Of a stretch of DNA of 64,000 nt, positions 44,992-55,659 are shown one piece after another; positions within the stretch are counted from its first letter, which is position 1, and each line of letters begins with the position of its first letter. Both the position numbers and the translations under genes were made by a program. The DNA lies in assembly GCA_021186555.1 (NCBI GenBank), contig JAJKFL010000237.1, forward strand, positions 41,255,258 to 41,319,257, given 5' to 3'. This stretch comes from Reticulitermes speratus (taxonomy: Eukaryota > Arthropoda > Insecta > Blattodea > Rhinotermitidae). Below the pieces are notes generated by a model. That model did not search any database. It saw only the letters and a list, made by a program, of their open reading frames with translations, and was not told the origin of the DNA.

Positions 44992-47117
44992 TTCCGATGT
45001 TCGTGATAACAACGCCCTTCAAAGTTTTATCGGTCCATTCAATCCCGAACATCCAGACTACTCTGTACTATTTAATTCCGATGTTCGTGATAACAACGCC
45101 CTTCAAAGTTTTATCGGTCCCATTCAATCCCGAACATCCAGACTACTCTGTACTATTTAATTCCGATGTTCGTGATAACAACGCCCTTCAAAGTTTTATC
45201 GGTCCCATTCAATCCCGAACATCCAGACTACTCTGTACTATTTAATTCCGATGTTCGTGATAACAACGCCCTTCAAAGGTTTATCGGTCCCATTCAATCC
45301 CGAACATCCAGACTACTCTGTACTATTTAATTCCGATGTTCGTGATAAGAACGCCCTTCAAGTTTTTATCGGTCCCATTCAATCCCGAACATCCAGACTA
45401 CTCTGTACTATTTAATTCCGATGTTCGTGATAACAACGCCCTTCAAAGTTTTATCGGTCCCATTCAATCCCGAACATCCAGACTACTCTGTACTATTTAA
45501 TTCCGATGTTCGTGATAACAACGCCCTTCAAAGTTTTATCGGTCCCATTCAATCCCGAACATCCAGACTACTCTGTACTATTTAATTCCGATGTTCGTGA
45601 TAACAACGCCCTTCAAAGTTTTATCGGTCCCATTCAATCCCGAACATCCAGACTACTCTGTACTATTTAATTCCGATGTTCGTGATAACAACGCCCTTCA
45701 AAGTTTTATCGGTCCCATTCAATCCCGAACATCCAGACTACTCTGTACTATTTAATTCCGATGTTCGTGATAACAACGCCCTTCAAAGTTTTATCGGTCC
45801 CATTCAATCCCGAACATCCAGACTACTCTGTACTATTTAATTCCGATGTTCGTGATAACAACGCCCTTCAAAGTTTTATCGGTCCCATTCAATCCCGAAC
45901 ATCCAGACTACTCTGTACTATTTAATTCCGATGTTCGTGATAACAACGCCCTTCAAAGGTTTATCGGTCCCATTCAATCCCGAACATCCAGACTACTCTG
46001 TACTATTTAATTCCGATGTTCGTGATAAGAACGCCCTTCAAGTTTTTATCGGTCCCATTCAATCCCGAACATCCAGACTACTCTGTACTATTTAATTCCG
46101 ATGTTCGTGATAACAACGCCCTTCAAAGTTTTATCGGTCCCATTCAATCCCGAACATCCAGACTACTCTGTACTATTTAATTCCGATGTTCGTGATAACA
46201 ACGCCCTTCAAAGTTTTATCGGTCCCATTCAATCCCGAACATCCAGACTACTCTGTACTATTTAATTCCGATGTTCGTGATAACAACGCCCTTCAAAGTT
46301 TTATCGGTCCCATTCAATCCCGAACATCCAGACTACTCTGTACTATTTAATTCCGATGTTCGTGATAACAACGCCCTTCAAAGTTTTATCGGTCCCATTC
46401 AATCCCGAACATCCAGACTACTCTGTACTATTTAATTCCGATGTTCGTGATAACAACGCCCTTTAAGGTTTTATCGGTCCCATTCAATCCCGAACATCCA
46501 GACTACTCTGTACTATTTAATTCCGATGTTCGTGATAACAACGCCCTTAAAGGTTTTATCGGTCCCATTCAATCCCGAACATCCAGACTACTCTGTACTA
46601 TTTAATTCCGATGTTCGTGATAACAACGCCCTTTAAGGTTTTATCGGTCCCATTCAATCCCGAACATCCAGACTACTCTGTACTATTTAATTCCGATGTT
46701 CGTGATAACAACGCCCTTTAAGGTTTTATCGGTCCCATTCAATCCCGAACATCCAGACTACTCTGTACTATTTAATTCCGATGTTCGTGATAACAACGCC
46801 CTTCAAAGTTTTATCGGTCCCATTCAATCCCGAACATCCAGACTACTCTGTACTATTTAATTCCGATGTTCGTGATAACAACGCCCTTTAAGGTTTTATC
46901 GGTCCCATTCAATCCCGAACATCCAGACTACTCTGTACTATTTAATTCCGATGTTCGTGATAACAACGCCCTTTAAGGTTTTATCGGTCCCATTCAATCC
47001 CGAACATCCAGACTACTCTGTACTATTTAATTCCGATGTTCGTGATAACAACGCCCTTTAAGGTTTTATCGGTCCCATTCAATCCCGAACATCCAGACTA
47101 CTCTGTACTATTTAATT
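44992..47117 (+). repeat. 85-bp satellite, about 25 units
   Basis: The unit starts TTCCGATGTTCGTGATAACA and contains GGTCCCATTCAATCCCGAAC and ACTACTCTGTACTATTTAA. A pair of marked units (AAAGGTTTATC, then GATAAGAACGCCC) occurs at 45275-45345 and again 680 bp later, exactly eight units. In the last third most units carry CCCTTTAAGG in place of CCCTTCAAAG. Confidence 0.95.
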
Positions 47118-47144
47118 CAACTTGCTGGTGATATCAGAACTGAA

Positions 47145-48902
47145 TAACATGCACTAATAACAGCACGTAAGTGCTCAGACGAACAGCATGCCGTAACACT
47201 GCACTAATAACGATACGTAAGTGCTCAGACGAACAGCATGCCGTAACACTGCACTAATAACGACACGTAAGTGCTCAGACGAACAGCATGCCGTAAACAT
47301 GCACTAATAACGGCACGTAAGTGCTCAGACGAACATGCATGCCGTAACACTGCACTAATAACGACACGTAAGTGCTCAGACGAACAGCACGCTGTAACAC
47401 TGCACTAATAACGACACGTAAGTGCTCAGACGAACAGCATGCCGTAACACTGCAACTAATAACGACACGTAAGTGCTCAGACGAACAGCATGCCGTAAAC
47501 ACTGCACTAATAACGACACGTAATGTTACAGACGAACAGCATGCCGTAACACTGCACTATATAACGACACGTAAGTGCTCAGACGAACAGCACGCTGCAA
47601 CACTGCACTAATAACGACACGTAAGTGCTCAGACGAACAGCATGCCGTAACACTGCACTAATAACGACACGTAAGTGCTCAGACGAACAGCATGCCGTAA
47701 ACACTGCACTAATAACGACACGTAAGTGCTCAGACGAACAGCATGCCGTAACACTGCACTAATAAACGACACGTAAGTGCTCAGACGAACAGCATGCCGT
47801 AACACTGCACTAATAACGACACGTAAGTGCTCAGACGAACAGCATGCCGTAACACTGCACTAATAACGACACGTAAGTGCTCAGACGAACAGCATGCCGT
47901 AACACTGCACTAATAACGCAACGTAAGTGCTCAGACGAACAGCATGCCGTAACACTGCACTAATAACGACACGTAAGTGCTCAGACGAACAGCACGCTGT
48001 AACACTGCACTAATAACGACACGTAAGTGCTCAGACGAACAGCATGCCGTAACACTGCACTAATAACGACACGTAAGTGCTCAGACGAACAGCATGCCGT
48101 AACACTGCACTAATAACGACACGTAAGTGTACAGACGAACAGCATGCCGTAACACTGCACTAATAACGACACGTAAGTGCTCAGACGAACAGCACGCTGC
48201 AACACTGCACTAATAACGACACGTAAGTGCTCAGACGAACAGCATGCCGTAACACTGCACTAATAACGACACGTAAGTGCTCAGACGAACAGCATGCCGT
48301 AACACTGCACTAATAACGACACGTAAGTGCTCAGACGAACAGCATGCCGTAACACTGCACTAATAACGACACGTAAGTGCTCAGACGAACAGCATGCCGT
48401 AACACTGCACTAATAACGACACGTAAGTGCTCAGACGAACAGCATGCCGTAACACTGCACTAATAACGACACGTAAGTGCTCAGACGAACAGCACGCTGT
48501 AACACTGCACTAATAACGACACGTAAGTGCTCAGACGAACAGCATGCCGTAACACTGCACTAATAACGACACGTAAGTGCTCAGACGAACAGCATGCCGT
48601 AACACTGCACTAATAACGACACGTAAGTGCTCAGACGAACAGCATGCCGTAACACTGCACTAATAACGACACGTAAGTGCTCAGACGAACAGCATGCCGT
48701 AACACTGCACTAATAACGACACGTAAGTGCTCAGACGAACAGCATGCCGTAACACTGCACTAATAACGACACGTAAGTGCTCAGACGAACAGCATGCCGT
48801 AACACTGCACTAATAACGACACGTAAGTGCTCAGACGAACAGCATGCCGTAACACTGCACTAATAACGACACGTAAGTGCTCAGACGAACAGCACGCTGT
48901 AA
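47145..48902 (+). repeat. 50-bp satellite, about 35 units
   Basis: The unit contains AACACTGCACTAATAACGAC, ACGTAAGTGCTCAGACGAAC, AGCATGCCGT. Marked units AGCACGCTGT and AGCACGCTGC recur with the same 200-bp spacing at about 47386/47588 and again at about 47990/48190. This indicates a duplicated block of about 600 bp. It follows the 85-bp array with almost no spacer. Confidence 0.95.
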
Positions 48903-49034
48903 TTCACCCGCAATGAATCACGCCATTTAGTTTAATTATAACATTCAGCCTGACACGTCAACAGAAAGTTTAGACCGCATTAAGAGCAGCCGTGCCTCGT
49001 ACGGCCTTGCAGACTTCTGCCACATCTCTGTATT

Positions 49035-49625
49035 TCAGAGCGTAAAGGTAACTATATGTACCACATGTTGTAATATTAAACATTTATGCATTCTCCCCGC
49101 ACAGTGTATTTGTGGTTTACGTGTCATTATCACAACAAACATATTTTCCTGAATAGCAATAACCGGTCGGTATTTTGCATAAACAACATTAACCGGTCGG
49201 TAATTTGCATAAACATTAACCGGTCGGTATTTTGCATAACAACATTAACCGGTCCGTATTTTGCATAAACAACATTAACCGGTCGGTATTTTGCATAAAC
49301 AACATTAACCGGTCGGTATTTTGCATAAACAACATTAACCGGTCGGTATTTTGCATAAACAACATCAACCGGTCGGTAATTTGCATAAACATTAACCGGT
49401 CGGTATTTTGCATAACAACATTAACCGGTCGGTATTTTGCATAAACAACATTAACCGGTCGGTATTTTGCATAAACAACATTAACCGGTCGCATGACAGA
49501 ATTAACCTGTAGGTCTTTTGCATGACAGAATTAACCTGTAGGTCTTTTGCATGAAAGAATTAACCGGTAGGTCTTTTGCATAAACAAGAGTGAACGCTTG
49601 GCCTTCCCCTAAACAGCATTAACCG
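49035..49625 (+). mobile_element. Sister of Sat114: same arm, different 30-bp tandem core
   Basis: The arm at 49045-49150 (GGTAACTATATGTACCACAT, then CCGCACAGTGTATTTGTGGT) is homologous to the Sat114 arm. About 15 units of CCGGTCGGTATTTTGCATAA plus ACAACATTAA follow, to 49495. Four diverged units (GAATTAACCTGTAGGTCTTT) follow to 49625. The core corresponds to the ACATTAACTGACTGG region of the 114-bp unit, so a shorter piece of the same region was amplified. Confidence 0.75.
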
Positions 49626-49629
49626 GTTG

Positions 49630-50120
49630 GTCCTTAGTGATATTTGTCAGATAAAATAAGGATCCTGTACAATCGTCAGAACACTCTGTGATTGTCTGTT
49701 CAAATGTTCGAACAACGCTTCCAGACGCTACAAGTGATCCAATCTGAACACTCCTGAACGACTTACTTGTCCAGTGCAGAAATGTTCTAACAGGCCTTAC
49801 ATTTTGTCTTGTATAAATTTTATAACAGAGTTTAAAGATGTGATAAATCAGAGCGGAACGTAACTGCGCCTGTCGTAGTCAAGTGAGGCAGTTTTATTTA
49901 GAGACTTCAAACTAACGTAAAGATAAGAGTTGACATTTGGCTTCAGCGGTCGACAGGTCAAGAAACAAATGCGATTCAAGAACCGTTACATGAGACGACA
50001 CCGATCTCTCTCTCTTATCGTCACACCGATCACGGCAGCTCTATCGCTCAGCAAGCCTGCGTCAGCCGGGACATACCGTGACAGCTGGCGTGCTTAGTAC
50101 AACGATAAAAGAAACGCACT
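49630..50120. other. No recognisable feature
   Basis: Unique-looking sequence. Confidence 0.45.
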
Positions 50121-50138
50121 GTAGTATTACACAGGTTG

Positions 50139-50367
50139 AAATCTGCGCTCTTCTGCGGTATTACGCAGCGTCGTGTGGTAATTGTTTACCGACGTTTCGA
50201 GACAACGTATCGGTCCCATCCTCACGGACCTACTCGGACTCTTGACCCGTGAGGATGGGACCGATACGTTGTCCCGAAACGTCGGTAAACATTTACCACA
50301 CGACGCTGCGTAATACCGCAGAAGAGCGCAGATTTAATCAACATCGCGGAGGAAGACTGAAGTCAAT
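50139..50367 (+). mobile_element. PAL230 palindromic element, copy 3
   Basis: Flanking direct repeats ATTACACAGGTTG (50126-50138) and ATTGCACAGGTTG (50368-50380) differ at one base. Arms hold GCGCTCTTCTGCGGTATTAC and the complement; the tail is ATCAACATCGCGGAGGAAGA. The plus arm has GTGAGGA, T, GGGAC, loop, GTCCC, GAAACGTCGGTAAAC. The length is within one base of copies 1 and 4. Confidence 0.85.
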
Positions 50368-50489
50368 ATTGCACAGGTTGTTCATTAAATGACACTGCGA
50401 AGGCAGTGAACTACTCTACATCCGCAGCAGGAAAAAAGAACTGTTACACTTATATATTTTTTTGTTGTGGAGCTTCGGTCCGTATTCGG

Positions 50490-50545
50490 GTCATTGACTC
50501 CCCTTACGAGGCTACGCGATCAGCCATTTTTAGACACACGACACT
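50490..50545 (-). mobile_element. SINE C fragment
   Basis: GAGGCTACGCGATCAGCCAT and TTTTAGACACACGACACTCG match reversed SINE C with substitutions. It lies directly before a LINE type 1 copy. Confidence 0.45.
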
Positions 50546-50553
50546 CGGGGAAT

Positions 50554-51180
50554 GCTTGTTATCATTCGGTGCAGATCTTGTGTCTTACAGTTTGCTGTAC
50601 AAAAGTACAAACATTAAGATATACAGAACTGTAATTGTGTTGTTGTTTGTATGGGTGTGGAACTTGGTCTGTCACACTGAGGGAGGAACATAGGCTGAGG
50701 GTGTTCGAGAATAGGGTGCTGAGGGGGATATTTGGGTCTAAGAGGGGCGAGGTAACAGGGGAGTGGAGAAGACTACATAACGAGGAACTTAATGATCTGT
50801 ACTGATCACCAAATATTATTCGGGTGATCAAATCAAGAAGAATGAGGTGGGCGGGGCATGTAGTACGTATGGGTGAGGGGAGAGGTGCATACAGGGTTTT
50901 GGTGGGGAGACCTGAGGGAAGGAGACCACTTGGAAGACCCAGGCGTAGATGTGAGGATAATATTAAAATGGATCTTCAAGAAGTGGGATGGGAGGGCATG
51001 GACTGGATTGATATGGCTCAGGATAGGGACAGGTGGCGGGCTGTTGTGAATGCGGTAATGAACCTTCGGGTTCTATAAAATGTGGGGAATTTCTTGACTA
51101 GCTGAGGAACTGTCAGCTTCTCAAGAAGGGCTCTGCTCCATGGAGTTAGTTAGTTAGTTAGTTAGTTAGTCAGTATGTAT
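50554..51180 (+). mobile_element. LINE type 1, best-preserved 3' end
   Basis: The 5' edge (GCTTGTTATCATTCGGTGCA) is the same as in the 19045 copy. [38 protein letters not shown] and [11 protein letters not shown] lead to the ORF end MNLRVL and stop. Then comes the 3' UTR with CTGTCAGCTTCTCAAGAAGG, and a tail of (TTAG)n, GTTAGTTAGTTAGTTAGTTA. An in-frame TGA lies before SPNII, as in the 5445 and 19045 copies. No catalytic domains remain. Confidence 0.85.
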
Positions 51181-51225
51181 ATGTATGTATTGGCAGGAAA
51201 CAGGAATGTCAGACATTCATACATA

Positions 51226-51307
51226 TACAGGGCATACACAAAATAATGGTGCGGTTTACTATGTATTTAGTATGGAATCCGCACCATTCTTTTGTGTATG
51301 CCCTGTA
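51226..51307. mobile_element. Small palindromic MITE, copy 2
   Basis: TACAGGGCATACACAAAATA at the left and ATTCTTTTGTGTATGCCCTG at the right; ATGGTGCGG faces CCGCACCAT inside. TA at both junctions. Confidence 0.85.
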
Positions 51308-51309
51308 TA

Positions 51310-51870
51310 TATATACTATGCAGTGTGTAGGAACATCCGGCACCGACCGGGGGGCAGCTGCAAAATTCCCGCGTCTTGCATTGGAAAGTCTATGATAGAC
51401 TTTCAAGGAACATAGAGGGGGAAAGTGGTAGAAAGAGTGGTGGGGGGGGGGGGGGTTTAAAGAAATGTGGAAGCCTGAAACATGGCCTTTCTGACACGAT
51501 TACTGAATGCATAAACTCAGAATGACGCAGGCAGATAAATAATGCACGCTGATTTATTCAGTGGCAATGTGACACCGAGGTACGTCCGCCATATGTTGGC
51601 TGACGTAACAGAGTGAAGTGTGGCATACGGTAGGCTCCGTAAATGACACGACACGCCTCAGCACTTGAGGTCCGTTTGCAGTGGGTTAATAGGCGCAGGC
51701 ACTTTAAGCGTATGATGCAATGCCACTTGGTTAGCAGCTCCATACATTCGGCCCTGAGTCCTTTGGATGATGTAATTCCACGTGGTTCAAACACATCCTA
51801 CACCGGCATGTTATCTCACAGTACACGTGGTGGTGAAAATATTTCTACCCAACTGAAAAGATTACATGTA
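51310..51870. other. No recognisable feature
   Basis: G-run at 51443-51457, otherwise unique-looking. Confidence 0.4.
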
Positions 51871-52073
51871 AATTACAGTCGAAATCTGTTATAACGTAAT
51901 GAAAGGGACTGAATATTTTGTGTCGTTATAAACGAGTGTCGTTATAACCGAGGAGTTAAGTTATGGTTAGCAGTGAGGAATTACACGCTGTGTTCACCGT
52001 GCGTCTTGACATTAATTTTCAGTTTTTTTGAACCAACGAATGCAATTTTTATTTCCGTATTTCCGTTCAATTC

Positions 52074-52116
52074 ACCCTACATATGTTTCGGCCGTGACTC
52101 GGCCATCATCAGGGGT
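52074..52116 (-). ncRNA. Hammerhead-like motif, best-paired copy
   Basis: On the minus strand: ACCC (helix I), CTGATGA, T, GGCCG, loop AGTCA, CGGCC (helix II, 5 bp), GAAAC, ATATGTA (helix III ACA/TGT around 2 bases), GGGT. Cleavage would follow GTA. The extra T between the core A and helix II departs from the consensus. The matching arm at about 52540 has GTGATGA and is therefore further from the core. Confidence 0.45.
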
Positions 52117-52253
52117 ACATTGATAAGTTCACTTCACTGTTCATTTTAACAATATTTAATAATAATATTAATAATTTTAACAATCTTCAACAACTACCAA
52201 CGACATAGAGCTCTATATTTACAATTTATATTGCTATACTATATACAGGGCAT

Positions 52254-52324
52254 ACACAAAAGAATGGTGCGGTTTTAATAGTGTTCACTATTAAAACCCA
52301 CCATTATTTTGTGTATGCCCTGTA
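52254..52324. mobile_element. Small palindromic MITE, copy 3 (innermost)
   Basis: TACAGGGCATACACAAAAGA and ATTATTTTGTGTATGCCCTG ends; about 71 bp; TA at the junctions. Lies within the loop of the long palindromic element. Confidence 0.85.
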
Positions 52325-52719
52325 CTTCTAACGCAACATAAACACTATATACTATATAAACACTATATACACTTATATATACTATATACTATATACACCG
52401 AGACATTTCAAGAAAAAACTTGAAGAAATTTTGTATACCGGTGATTGTCAATGTAAAAAATAGCCTTAAACAGTGTAACGGTTGTGATAATACCAAATGG
52501 ACCGGTGAACAGTGAAGTGAACTTATCGATGTACCGTGATGATGGCAGAGTTACGGCCGAAACATGTGTAGGTGAATTGAACGGAAATACGAAAATAAAA
52601 GTGCATTTGTTGGTTAAAAAAGTGAAAATTGGTGAGGCATTAATTGGTACCACAGAATATCTGACGGTATATATGAGGTTTCGCATAAACCGATGTCGTT
52701 ATAACCGGGTTAGACTGTA

Positions 52720-53015
52720 CTTAATTATACTGAGGAACTTCGCGATTTGTGATCATCCGACGATTTTTTTAGAAGCGATTACACGAAGGACGATGTGGGT
52801 AGAGTATGCAGCATGCATGAGAAAAAAATTTATGCAAAAAATTGCGAGGACAACTTTGTTTTTAGTTGCTAGTAAGGAGGTCAGTCTTATTCGCTGCTTT
52901 CCAGCAAAACATCTCACAAATAATTTCCACCGTTTTTTCCCCTTGTTAACTATTTATTACCCATTTTTTTTTCCACCCACACATTAATTGTGGGTGTCAC
53001 GTTTTAATTCCCCCA
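52720..53015. other. No recognisable feature
   Basis: AT-rich, unassigned. Confidence 0.4.
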
Positions 53016-53018
53016 AAA

Positions 53019-53100
53019 TACAGGGCATACACAAAAGAATGGTGCGGTTTTAATGGTGAACACTATTAAAACCGCACCATTATTTTGTGTATGCCCTGTA
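53019..53100. mobile_element. Small palindromic MITE, copy 4 (near perfect)
   Basis: An 82-bp palindrome: TACAGGGCATACACAAAAGA, ATGGTGCGGTTTTAATGGTG, then the inverted copy. TA at both ends. Confidence 0.9.
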
Positions 53101-53395
53101 TAGGGAAACTTTCCTTCCATATAGATTAACACTGCAGGCACACAGCTGCTGACGCAACCTACAAACTACACCTACTCAAATACGGACCAACTGCCGTAAA
53201 ACCTCAGTCGATATCTCAGTACCTTATCCTAAGGGTGGGGGTAAAACGTGTGGGGGCACGGTGTGGCGTCGCATGATGCAACTAAGACACACCATTTCAA
53301 AGCTACTACCATAGCTCAACGTAACGAGAAATTGGTTCTGAACCGATCGATGCCAAAAGAGGTGTGTCACATCACTGACCTAACTGTCCTAACAA
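53100..53395. other. No recognisable feature
   Basis: Unassigned spacer. Confidence 0.4.
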
Positions 53396-53410
53396 TTAAC
53401 TGTCATTTAT

Positions 53411-53640
53411 CCTTGATTTTAGGCTTCCGCCGCGATGTTGATGTTATCTGTGATCTTTTGGGTAATTACACGGGGCGTCGTGTGGTATTTATTTACCGAC
53501 GTTTCGGGACAACGTGTCCTTACATCGGCTTTTTTCCTTCTTGGAATTTTGACGCGTTAAGATGGGACCGACATGTTATCCCCGAAACGTCGGTAAATAA
53601 TTACCACACGACGCCGTGTAATTACCCAAAATACCACACA
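53411..53640 (-). mobile_element. PAL230 palindromic element, copy 4
   Basis: Exact 14-bp direct repeats TAACTGTCATTTAT (53397-53410, 53641-53654). The tail is on the left here (AGGCTTCCGCCGCGATGTTG), so the element is inverted relative to copies 1 and 3. Arms hold GGGTAATTACACGGGGCGTC and its complement. The centre has diverged and pairs less well than in copies 1 and 3. Confidence 0.85.
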
Positions 53641-53699
53641 TAACTGTCATTTATGATTTTAATATCAGACATCGCCGTTTGTATGTACATGCAACAGTA

Positions 53700-53990
53700 T
53701 ATGTTACTGTTTATCAGTAGTACAGTACGTGGTAAACATTATTTTATTTGTTTACCATGTTACTTCGGACATGTTTCGACCTGTGTGAAGCCCTCATCAC
53801 GGAAATTATACATATACAACATGGCGAATTACCGCTGGTTTTACAGGCATTAACGAAATGTAAAGCCAGCATTAATTCTTGAAGTTGCATGTGAACGGTT
53901 TCCCTGATTATGGCTTCATACAGGCCGAAACGTGTCGAAAATGACACTGTAAACATAAAGTTTAACACACTCCTCCAGTGTACAAAATAT
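53700..53990. repeat. Third hammerhead-like inverted pair
   Basis: The minus strand at about 53765-53810 reads GTGATGAGGGC, then GGTCGAAACATGTC. The plus strand at about 53898-53938 reads CTGATTATGGC, then GGCCGAAACGTGTC. The arrangement resembles the other palindromic elements, but the arms differ and I find no clear flanking repeat. Confidence 0.45.
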
Positions 53991-53999
53991 GTTTTATTA

Positions 54000-55080
54000 T
54001 AATCTGCATTATAATATAACCTTAGTATTTGGATGACGAGTTTGTAAAAGCACATTGAAACTGATGAGAAACTGCTACAAAATGTGGCCATGTGTCATAT
54101 AGTCATAACTCAATAACTGCCATTTAAATCAACTGGCACCTAGGCCACGTGATGCCACAAACGTAAAAATGGAATCTCTCCCTAACTTCTCCACAACTTT
54201 TCGATCGGCAAGCACGGAACATAATAACAGCCTCGAACACACGCCGAACACATTCAAACATTCGACACAAGACTACAAATGCACAATACGACGATAATCT
54301 AACACATATGTCAAGAACGCCACCACATAACAGGCAAATAACTGCTGAATTAAAAAAAAATACGATAAAATAAAATAAATACCCCCATAACTTTCATGCA
54401 AGATACTTTCGAAATGCTGTTAACATCGAAGTTTTCCGGAAAACTGACGCAGTGTCGTTACGCGGCGTTTCGAAAGATCGTAGTGTCTTCACCCAAACCA
54501 GTCGACACACCGTTAACATCCCAGAAAGACTTATACCGCTGTGTGAACCTAAAATCTGGCAATACGTACTGCTACCTAGTCAAAGAGACGTTCTATTTTC
54601 AGCACATATATAACACAGCATGCCATACTGCGGCTCTCACCCACATCGTCATCCCTTCGTCTACTCAAGCCTTAGACAGACACGTCGCTAGGCACATCCT
54701 GCATATCAAATGATACGTACCCTGGTAGCTGCTACTGATGCGCTGCACATGTGGTCTTCCTAACACCACACGCTGCCTTCACCTACCGCTCGCCTCTGTC
54801 GCCAACCCGCGAATCTCTTCCTTGTCCTAACCAAGCCACTACTCTTGGCGGCCTCGTGGAAACGCTAAATAACTCAGCCAATAGCAGCACAGAACCGACG
54901 AGTGTACTGCTGGCGCATGGAGTACGATCTAGGTCGCACTAAACACAGAAGCACAGCTCAGGTACACAGTTCTTAATACAGGTATGCCACATTGCACCAC
55001 GCACCCACGCACACGTGTAACTCGTGGGGGTCTCAAATGGCACGCGGGCCAAATTCTGAAATTTAAGGCAGGTCGCTCGT
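54000..55080. other. No gene recognised
   Basis: The plus-strand frame 54396-54713 (105 codons) and the one at 54751-54942 show no domain that I know. GGCGTTTCGAAAGATCGTAG near 54463 recalls the GAAACG word family only loosely. This is the longest apparently single-copy stretch in the right half. Confidence 0.4.
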
Positions 55081-55090
55081 CATTTTAAGC

Positions 55091-55547
55091 TAGGCTGACC
55101 ATACGTCCCGTTTTGAACGGGACAGTACCGTTTTTTTTTTTGCTATGTCTCGGCCGTCCCGTCGTTTTAGTAAAAATGCCTTTTTTGTCCCGTATTTTTA
55201 TAAAAAAAAAAACTTTAAATTATGCTTAAATTTGGTCAATCATAACCTATAATCAAGTTTGCATCAATGGCTGCTATTGTATGTACCAGTCATTCGTGTA
55301 ACCGTCGGTAGAGGCGCGTTGATCGAGATCGACAGTTGCCCGTTGAATAAACAGTGTAACTTTAAAGTGAATGAATTATTCAGAGAAAATAAAAAATACG
55401 TGTTGGCAACATTTGATGCGGTTCTGTGAAGAATTATTGTAAGTTCAATATTTTATGTGATATAACATTTTCTTTAATGTCCTACTCTTTATGAACATCT
55501 CCCCCCCCCCCGTCCCGTTTTTGTCTCAAGGAATTATGGTCAGCCTA
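55091..55547. mobile_element. hAT-type non-autonomous transposon with 8-bp target duplication
   Basis: Left end TAGGCTGACCATACGTCCCG; the right end, reversed, reads TAGGCTGACCATAATTCCTT. CCCGTTTT words lie subterminally on both sides. Exact 8-bp direct repeats TTTTAAGC flank it (55083-55090, 55548-55555), as expected for hAT. 457 bp, no coding capacity. Confidence 0.85.
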
Positions 55548-55659
55548 TTTTAAGCAGTGAAAAAGGTGACTATAAAGTTGTCCCATACATGCCATGAAGG
55601 CACAACGTCTCCAAGAGCAACGCAATGCTCTTCGCGAAGGCCGCGTGGCGAGTCTCCAA

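Larger units (their letters stand above)
51979..52631. mobile_element. Long palindromic element with hammerhead-like arms, copy 2
   Basis: It shares its left edge AATTACAC and tail CGTGCGTCTTGACATTAATT with the element at 13386. The arms are inverted copies of about 130 bp (GAACCAACGAATGCAATTTT; GTTCACTTCACTGTTCA with its complement near 52510). The flanking repeat is only GTGAGG (51973-51978, 52632-52637), weaker than at 13386. Inserted into the MITE 51874-52719 and itself invaded by the MITE at 52254. Confidence 0.65.
51874..52719. mobile_element. Tc1/pogo-like MITE (outer element of a three-level nest)
   Basis: Left end TACAGTCGAAATCTGTTATA; the right end, reversed, reads TACAGTCTAACCCGGTTATA; both continue with ACG. 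GTCGTTATAA words repeat just inside each end. TA at both junctions. No transposase frame recognised. Confidence 0.7.

Noticed and set aside
44992-47117. A CENP-B-box-like site in the 85-bp satellite, which would suggest a centromere.
   Set aside because: I looked for the TTCG...GGAAACGGGA pattern and did not find it. No evidence of centromere identity.
52484-52987. A 167-codon plus-strand frame as a possible gene.
   Set aside because: It is made of one arm of a palindromic element, a MITE end and flank. No domain spans it.
54396-54713. A 105-codon frame in the longest single-copy stretch as a host exon.
   Set aside because: No domain recognised, no clear splice context, and its length is compatible with chance. 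Left as unassigned.
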